A stretch of DNA of 10,969 bases. Source: Nitrospinaceae bacterium (GTDB taxonomy: Bacteria > Nitrospinota > Nitrospinia > Nitrospinales > VA-1). The stretch covers positions 1 to 10,969 of the forward strand of contig JAJDBA010000232.1 in NCBI GenBank assembly GCA_029261675.1. The letters run 5' to 3'. Made by a program: the position numbers and the translations under genes. Below the pieces are notes generated by a model that was given only the letters and a program-made list of their open reading frames with translations, did no database searches and was not told where the DNA came from. Of this stretch, positions 6,514 through 10,969 are shown piece after piece (the first letter of the stretch is position 1; the number at the start of each line of letters is the position of its first letter).

Positions 6514-8547
6514 TTAAAATTTTAAGACCATTTTCCCAAATGCGCTTCTCGGAACCTCTGTAGAGGCGACACCTCCCTGATTTCCAAATTCAGGATGGTC
6601 AGGGTCAAAAAGGTTTTGTGCTGACAGGCTGAACTCCAGGTTTTCTGTGGCCTGCCAGCCCAATCGCAGGTCGACCCTGGCGTATGCATTGATATTTTGA
6701 TTAGCAAGATCGCCGACAAAATAGAGCGCTGTGTCGAATTCCCAATGATGTGGAAGTTGCAAATAGGATCGAATATTAACTTGGTATTCTGGGTTGTCGC
6801 CTTCCGCTCTTTCTGCCGTGGTATTTGCACTGGTTGGGTCTAGATGTAAATGCAGTTTGAACCATGTAAGCCCTGCACTTAAACGCCAAATATCAAGTGC
6901 CTTCCAATCCGCTATCAGTTCAACACCATAAGCTTCCCCTTCCATATTATTGTCAAAAAGGGAAGGGGAGATGGTGTGAGTGGGGGCGGGTTCTGTTGCT
7001 GTAAAAGCCGTTCCGCTTTCTGTTGCAGACAAATTGTCGTATTTGTTTACAAACCCCGTTACATCAAAAAGTAATTTTTCATTGGGTTGAACACGGTAAC
7101 CCAATTCGAAGGCCAGAAGTTCTTCGGATTTGAATGATTGGTTTCCTCTGGTTTGCAGTACAACAGGGCCAGGGGTTGCCGCAAAGTTAAGACGAAAATC
7201 ATGGTCTGTACGTGAAGGTATTCGAACTGCTCGAGATACGGCTCCCCATATGGAGTTATGTTTATTGGGGGTCCATAAAAATCTTGCGCTAGGTTGAAAT
7301 TCAAAATCGGTATAAGAATTCAGTTCAACTTTTGTTCCCACGGTGATTTTAAAGCGGTTTTCTATTAGAGTGATTTCATCTTGCACAAATGTACTGGTTA
7401 TATAATTGACTTCCGTTGCTGGAGTCAAAGAAGTGCTGAATGAATTTTTAAAAAAATCAGAGATAACCCTTTGCCCGGCTCCCCAAATCACCTTCTGTCG
7501 ATCTCCTATTTCAAATCGATGTTGGAAATCCAAGTCAAACGTGTCGACCGTTTGTCCCAGGGAAAGTTCCTCTCGACTGGCACGGTCATAATATAATTGC
7601 AATTCAAAATCTGATGTTTCGTTTAGTTTTCGTTTCCATCGAGTAAGAAAATTCCCGCCACTTACAATCGTATTGTCATCCTGGGTTGTTAGGAAGGAGG
7701 CTCCCGGACCAAGCAGAGCTGTGATTCTTTGGCTGGATTCTCCATAATAGCTGTCACCTTGAAATGTGAAGGAACTGTTTTTAGAAGCATCCCAATCAAT
7801 CCGAAATCCTCCACGTGTTGCATTCCACTCATCGCCTCCATTGGCTCCCGAAGTTTCTGAGAACTCTTTTCGCTTATTGTATTTTGCATACGCTCGATAA
7901 TGGGCATTTTTACCCAGTTTTTCACCATATCGCAGACTGCCAAATCCGGTTTCTTGGTTCCCCCCTCCGGCAGTAAGGAGTGCTCCCTGAGTATCCTCGG
8001 AGTTTTTTGTGATGATGTTGATGACACCATTGACGGCATTGGAACCCCAGAGCGTGCCTCCTGAACCCCGAATTACTTCAATGCGTTCGACATCTTCTAA
8101 TATCGTGTCTTGAGTATCCCAATACACACCTGCAAACACAGATGTGTAGACGCTTCGACCATCAATGAGCACTAAAAGTTTGGTAGAAAAGAGTCCGTTG
8201 AAACCTCTGGAAGTGATAGCCCATTTGTTCCCGTCAACATGGGCTACTTGTATTCCAGGGACCATCCGCAATAATTCGGGAATGACAGTGGCACCACTAC
8301 GCCTTATATCTTCTTGGGTGATGACAAATACAGCGGAAGAGGCTTCAAAGAGACTTTCCTCTTTTTTTGAAACAGAGGTAACCGTGATTGTCATCAACTC
8401 TTCCAGGCTCAATTCCATCAGGTCATTGGGGGCTGACTTGGCTTGATTTGTTGCCGCCTCAATATGTCCTGTGATTAGGAATAAAAGTGCAAAGCATAGA
8501 GTGTGAAAAATTGAAATATATAATCTGAAGCAATTATGGATTTTCAT
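6514..8547 (-). CDS. TonB-dependent outer-membrane receptor
   Basis: This 677-aa protein has a signal peptide (about 1-31, MKIHNCFRLYISIF to GHIEA), a short N-terminal segment ending in TITVTSVSKKEES that may hold the TonB box (about 53-60), a plug domain (about 64-185, with VPELLRMVPG-type and LLVLIDGRSVY, VERIEVIRG, NAVNGVINIITK motifs), and a beta-barrel ending in the terminal aromatic KMVLKF expected for outer-membrane barrels. Such receptors import or sense scarce ligands using TonB energy. The ligand cannot be told from sequence. I chose the ATG at 8547 because it opens directly onto a normal signal peptide. An in-frame TTG at 8589 would add 14 residues with GAAG upstream; neither start has a strong Shine-Dalgarno. 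It is the first gene of the cluster and ends 11 bp before the YfiR-like gene. A related receptor begins at 10410. Confidence 0.93.
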   Translation of the reverse strand: MKIHNCFRLYISIFHTLCFALLFLITGHIEAATNQAKSAPNDLMELSLEELMTITVTSVSKKEESLFEASSAVFVITQEDIRRSGATVIPELLRMVPGIQVAHVDGNKWAITSRGFNGLFSTKLLVLIDGRSVYTSVFAGVYWDTQDTILEDVERIEVIRGSGGTLWGSNAVNGVINIITKNSEDTQGALLTAGGGNQETGFGSLRYGEKLGKNAHYRAYAKYNKRKEFSETSGANGGDEWNATRGGFRIDWDASKNSSFTFQGDSYYGESSQRITALLGPGASFLTTQDDNTIVSGGNFLTRWKRKLNETSDFELQLYYDRASREELSLGQTVDTFDLDFQHRFEIGDRQKVIWGAGQRVISDFFKNSFSTSLTPATEVNYITSTFVQDEITLIENRFKITVGTKVELNSYTDFEFQPSARFLWTPNKHNSIWGAVSRAVRIPSRTDHDFRLNFAATPGPVVLQTRGNQSFKSEELLAFELGYRVQPNEKLLFDVTGFVNKYDNLSATESGTAFTATEPAPTHTISPSLFDNNMEGEAYGVELIADWKALDIWRLSAGLTWFKLHLHLDPTSANTTAERAEGDNPEYQVNIRSYLQLPHHWEFDTALYFVGDLANQNINAYARVDLRLGWQATENLEFSLSAQNLFDPDHPEFGNQGGVASTEVPRSAFGKMVLKF

Positions 8548-8691
8548 ATATAAAGGGATGAAATATATTAGTCTTATTTTATTTTCCAAAATATCTTCAT
8601 ATTGTGGCTTTTGAAGCTAATATTTAGGATAAGGGCTTAAATTATTAAGGCAACTAATTTTTTGATCTGTTTAAATGAGGATTTTTTTAAT

Positions 8692-8741
8692 TCTGAATTT
8701 TGTGGAAGGGAAATGAAAATGGTGTGTTGAGAAAATTCAGA
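8692..8741. repeat. 10-bp inverted repeat with 30-base loop
   Basis: TCTGAATTTT at 8692-8701 is the exact reverse complement of AAAATTCAGA at 8732-8741. It lies about 145 bp upstream of the receptor start at 8547. A transcription-factor site or mRNA leader structure is possible; nothing in the sequence decides between these. Confidence 0.4.
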
Positions 8742-8853
8742 CTTCCAATATTGTGGAGTTGGGGTGCCCATTATGTGTTTTGATTTACTATTTTAGATAA
8801 AACTGGCAAGAAAAAGGGTTTGGACACGTGTCACCTTCAAATCCTTTTTTATT

Positions 8854-8916
8854 TGGTAGCGAGGACCAAGTTTGAACTGACGATCTTTGGGTTATGAGCC
8901 TAGTTGCTAAACTGTG
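8854..8916 (-). pseudogene. decayed tRNA-Met(CAU)-like sequence
   Basis: Read on the minus strand, the sequence has an anticodon loop CTCATAA (8892-8898, anticodon CAT), a variable loop AGATC, a T loop TTCAAAC within GTTCAAAC, a 7-base 3' acceptor strand CCTCGCT, and an encoded ACCA ending at 8854. Spacing from anticodon to CCA is exactly that of a tRNA. The anticodon stem has two mismatches, the T stem has several G-T pairs, the D arm is shortened (CACAGTTTAGCAA), and no 5' acceptor strand matches CCTCGCT. It is therefore not a working tRNA but a decayed copy or the 3' part left by an integration or rearrangement. CAU anticodons also occur in initiator and Ile2 tRNAs; the GCTACCA end fits elongator Met best. 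Confidence 0.65.
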
Positions 8917-9272
8917 TTAATACTTAATTTTTCCCATTCCCATTAGCGACTATCTTCATACATGTTTGCAAGGAAACATATTTGACAAATGGATCGATAG
9001 AGTTGCACTCTGAGAATAGTGGAATGTCGATTTATAATGGCTCTTATAACTAAATAATAAACACGTATAAACAGACTTATAGGGTAGCTTAAATCCAATA
9101 GCGGTCTTTAGGTTTTTAATGGATTAAACTAAGTACAAGTAATTGAATTATTTGACACTAAATTTTCGATAAATCTGAGTTATAGAAATTTTCAATCCAA
9201 TAAGTTATTGTTACACCGAATTCTCAATCAATGAAAATGCAAAGATAATCACGGCTACCGGAGAATGCTGAG

Positions 9273-10409
9273 ATGGTTTCAGAAGAAGAATACCTTAATT
9301 CGAAAATACTGATCGTAGATGACTCGGATGATAACGTCAATTTGCTTGAGTCTATATTGTTGGATGCAGGGTATGAGAACATCCGCAGCACGATGGACCC
9401 GAGAGAAGCTGCACCCATTTATAAAGAAATGGAACCCGATTTGGTATTGCTGGACTTGAATATGCCGCATCTAAATGGAATTCAGGTTATGGAACAATTA
9501 AATGCAATTGAACAGGGGTCGTATTTATCGGTAATGGTGCTCACTGCCCAGAATGATCAAGCGACAAAAATCGAAGCTTTGAATGCTGGTGCACAGGATT
9601 TTCTCAGCAAACCGTTCGATTTTCTTGAAGTGAATCTTAGAATTAAAAAGATGCTGCAGATTAAAGTCTTAACTAATCAAACAAAGCAGCAAAAGGACAA
9701 CCTGGAAGTAATTGTTAGTGAGCGAACTAAAGAACTTCATGAAACACGAATGGAAACCATTTATCGCTTAGGACGGGCAGCAGAGTTTCGCGATAATGAA
9801 ACGGGGTTGCATGTCGTGCGCATGAGTCGTATTTCAGCCAGACTGGCCAAAGAAATCGGTTTGGATAGAGAAGAATGTGAACTCATTCTACATGCCAGTC
9901 CAATGCATGATATTGGGAAAATTGGTATTCCCGACAACATACTTCTTAAACCCGGAAAGCTGGACCATGATGAATGGAAGGTCATGCAAACCCACTCCTC
10001 AATTGGTGCTCAAATTTTATCTCGAGGTAGGCATAAGCTAACCAAGCTTGCAAAAACCATTGCTCTTTGCCATCACGAAAAATGGGATGGTTCTGGGTAT
10101 CCCAATGGATTGAGTGGAGACAAAATTCCTCTCCCCGCCCGTATTGTCTCTATTGCAGATTGCTTTGATGCATTGACTTCGGTCAGACCTTACAAGCAGG
10201 CATGGTCGTTTGAAGAAACTGCGACGGAAATGGACCGAGTTACCGGGGAGAATTTTGATCCTGGCCTGATGAAATCGTTTCAAAAAATTCTACCTGAAAT
10301 ATGGAAAATTAAAGAAGCGCTTCCTGATGAAGAAAGAAGAGTTTCCGATATTGAACCTGATGAAGAAAGAAGAGCTTCCGATACTGACCCTGAAAAGATA
10401 GAGCCTTAA
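9273..10409 (+). CDS. response regulator with HD-GYP output (c-di-GMP phosphodiesterase), second copy
   Basis: The domain order matches the regulator at 2845-3969: receiver (about 11-128, Asp16-Asp17, phospho-acceptor Asp61, Thr91, Lys113), a shorter coiled-coil linker (about 132-160), and an HD-GYP domain (about 161-343) with His212-Asp213 and HHEKWDGSGYP at 267-277. All catalytic residues are present, so it should hydrolyse c-di-GMP when phosphorylated. By hand alignment the HD-GYP halves of the two copies match at about 156 of 200 positions. The ATG follows GGAGAA with a 7-base spacer. The C-terminal tail holds a duplicated acidic-basic motif (DEERRVSDIEP, DEERRASDTDP). The gene is first in its unit and its stop codon abuts the start of a TonB-dependent receptor. 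Its kinase is not in the window; the hybrid kinase at 4031-5953 could serve both copies. Confidence 0.95.
   Translation: MVSEEEYLNSKILIVDDSDDNVNLLESILLDAGYENIRSTMDPREAAPIYKEMEPDLVLLDLNMPHLNGIQVMEQLNAIEQGSYLSVMVLTAQNDQATKIEALNAGAQDFLSKPFDFLEVNLRIKKMLQIKVLTNQTKQQKDNLEVIVSERTKELHETRMETIYRLGRAAEFRDNETGLHVVRMSRISARLAKEIGLDREECELILHASPMHDIGKIGIPDNILLKPGKLDHDEWKVMQTHSSIGAQILSRGRHKLTKLAKTIALCHHEKWDGSGYPNGLSGDKIPLPARIVSIADCFDALTSVRPYKQAWSFEETATEMDRVTGENFDPGLMKSFQKILPEIWKIKEALPDEERRVSDIEPDEERRASDTDPEKIEP
10323..10388 (+). repeat. 33-bp tandem duplication in the tail of the HD-GYP regulator
   Basis: Two adjacent 33-bp units (10323-10355 and 10356-10388) match at 30 of 33 positions and keep the reading frame. 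Each encodes P-D-E-E-R-R-(V/A)-S-D-x-(E/D). The other regulator has a single related motif (LPDGERRVS). The repeat ends just before the stop codon and the abutting receptor start. Confidence 0.9.
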
Positions 10410-10969
10410 ATGAGAAATCTAATCCGATTTTTTACCCTTGCTTTCCTTTCGTTTTGGCTTCCCCTTAGTTTTAGTAACTCAGCATTAGCAGCCCCCGTTG
10501 AAAAACCAGTTGAACTCAGCATTGAAGATTTAGAAAGCATGGACTTCGATACTTTAATGAATATAAAAGTTCAGTCTGTTTCTAAAAAAGAAGAATCGTT
10601 ATCTGATGCTGCAGCCGCTGTTTTTGTTATCACGCAAGAAGATATACGCCGATCTAATGCAACAGCAATTCCAGAACTCTTCCGCATGGTACCGGGTATG
10701 CAAGTGGCTCAAATCGATTCCAATAAATGGGCGGTTACCTCTCGCGGATCGAATTCGAGATTTGCCAACAAATTACTTGTCTTGATTGATGGACGTTCCG
10801 TATATACAGCATACTTTTCTGGAGTTTTTTGGGATGAGCATAATCTCGTTCTAGAAGACATTGAGCGTATTGAGGTTATACGTGGCCCTGGGGGAACCCT
10901 TTGGGGCGCGAACGCGGTAAATGGAGTCATAAATATTATCACCAAACATTCCAAGGATACCTTGGGTGG
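10410..10969 (+). CDS. TonB-dependent outer-membrane receptor, partial (continues beyond the window)
   Basis: The frame is open from ATG 10410 to the window end (186 codons seen). A signal peptide (about 1-27, cut after ALA) is followed by a segment with DTLMNIKVQSVSKKEESL and a plug domain (about 66-186) containing VFVITQEDIRRS, LFRMVPGMQVA, LLVLIDGRSVYTA, IERIEVIRGPGGTLWG and NAVNGVINIITK. The barrel is outside the window. The same landmarks occur at the same spacing in the receptor at 6514-8547, so the two are paralogues; ligand-facing residues may differ. The ATG directly follows the TAA of the regulator with no gap, so the two genes are almost surely co-transcribed and translationally coupled. 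Confidence 0.93.
   Translation, partial: MRNLIRFFTLAFLSFWLPLSFSNSALAAPVEKPVELSIEDLESMDFDTLMNIKVQSVSKKEESLSDAAAAVFVITQEDIRRSNATAIPELFRMVPGMQVAQIDSNKWAVTSRGSNSRFANKLLVLIDGRSVYTAYFSGVFWDEHNLVLEDIERIEVIRGPGGTLWGANAVNGVINIITKHSKDTLG

Larger units (their letters stand above)
8548..9272. other. non-coding divergent region between the two signalling modules
   Basis: This stretch of roughly 700 bases is AT-rich and contains no gene I can support on either strand. It should hold the promoters of both divergent units. A TATAAT at 9034-9039 (+) and TTGACA at 9152-9157 (+) occur, but neither has a well-spaced partner. GACACGTGTC at 8823-8832 is a perfect 10-bp palindrome. A tRNA-Met-like remnant and a longer inverted repeat are listed separately. 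GGAGAA at 9260-9265 is the ribosome binding site of the plus-strand regulator. Confidence 0.6.

Noticed and set aside
8823..8832. Perfect 10-bp palindrome GACACGTGTC
   Set aside because: A single short palindrome with no repeat elsewhere in the window; not enough to call an operator.
9034..9039. Perfect TATAAT as a -10 box
   Set aside because: No acceptable -35 at the right distance and over 200 bases from the gene; AT-rich DNA yields such hexamers by chance.
9152..9157. TTGACA upstream of the plus-strand regulator as a -35 box
   Set aside because: No -10-like hexamer lies 16-18 bases downstream; the nearest TATAGA is about 23 bases away.

Overview
The window is about 11 kb of moderately AT-rich DNA from a Gram-negative bacterium. 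It holds two TonB-dependent outer-membrane receptors with signal peptides, a periplasmic YfiR-like protein and a two-membrane-segment sensor kinase. No gene fixes the lineage. The Nth variant and the many c-di-GMP signalling genes would fit an environmental or marine group such as Nitrospinota or a former deltaproteobacterium, but that is a guess.

Layout. (1) 128-793 (+) is a complete endonuclease III (nth). (2) 794-1073 has no long gene. It carries a 10-bp inverted repeat and a candidate 49-codon minus-strand ORF just downstream of the next gene. (3) 1074-2588 (-) is a phosphoesterase of the phospholipase C / AcpA family with no export signal. (4) 2845-8547 (-) is a tightly packed four-gene cluster, transcribed right to left: TonB-dependent receptor, YfiR/DUF4154 periplasmic protein, hybrid histidine kinase with a CHASE8-like sensor, and a response regulator with an HD-GYP c-di-GMP phosphodiesterase output. 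(5) 8548-9272 is a non-coding divergent region. It contains a decayed tRNA-Met(CAU)-like sequence and a 10-bp inverted repeat. (6) 9273-10409 (+) is a second REC-HD-GYP regulator, about 78% identical to the first over the HD-GYP half by hand alignment. Its stop codon abuts the start of a second TonB-dependent receptor (10410 to beyond the window end).

How the genes may work together. The four minus-strand genes can be read as an envelope-spanning chain: receptor (outer membrane), YfiR (periplasm), CHASE8 kinase (inner membrane), HD-GYP phosphodiesterase (cytoplasm). In the known YfiBNR (TpbB) system, YfiR represses a CHASE8-HAMP-GGDEF cyclase that makes c-di-GMP. Here the same kind of sensor drives a kinase, and the likely output destroys c-di-GMP. 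The divergent plus-strand genes look like a second copy of the module with the regulator first. Its YfiR and kinase parts, if present, lie beyond the right edge. The wiring is inferred from domain content and gene order only.
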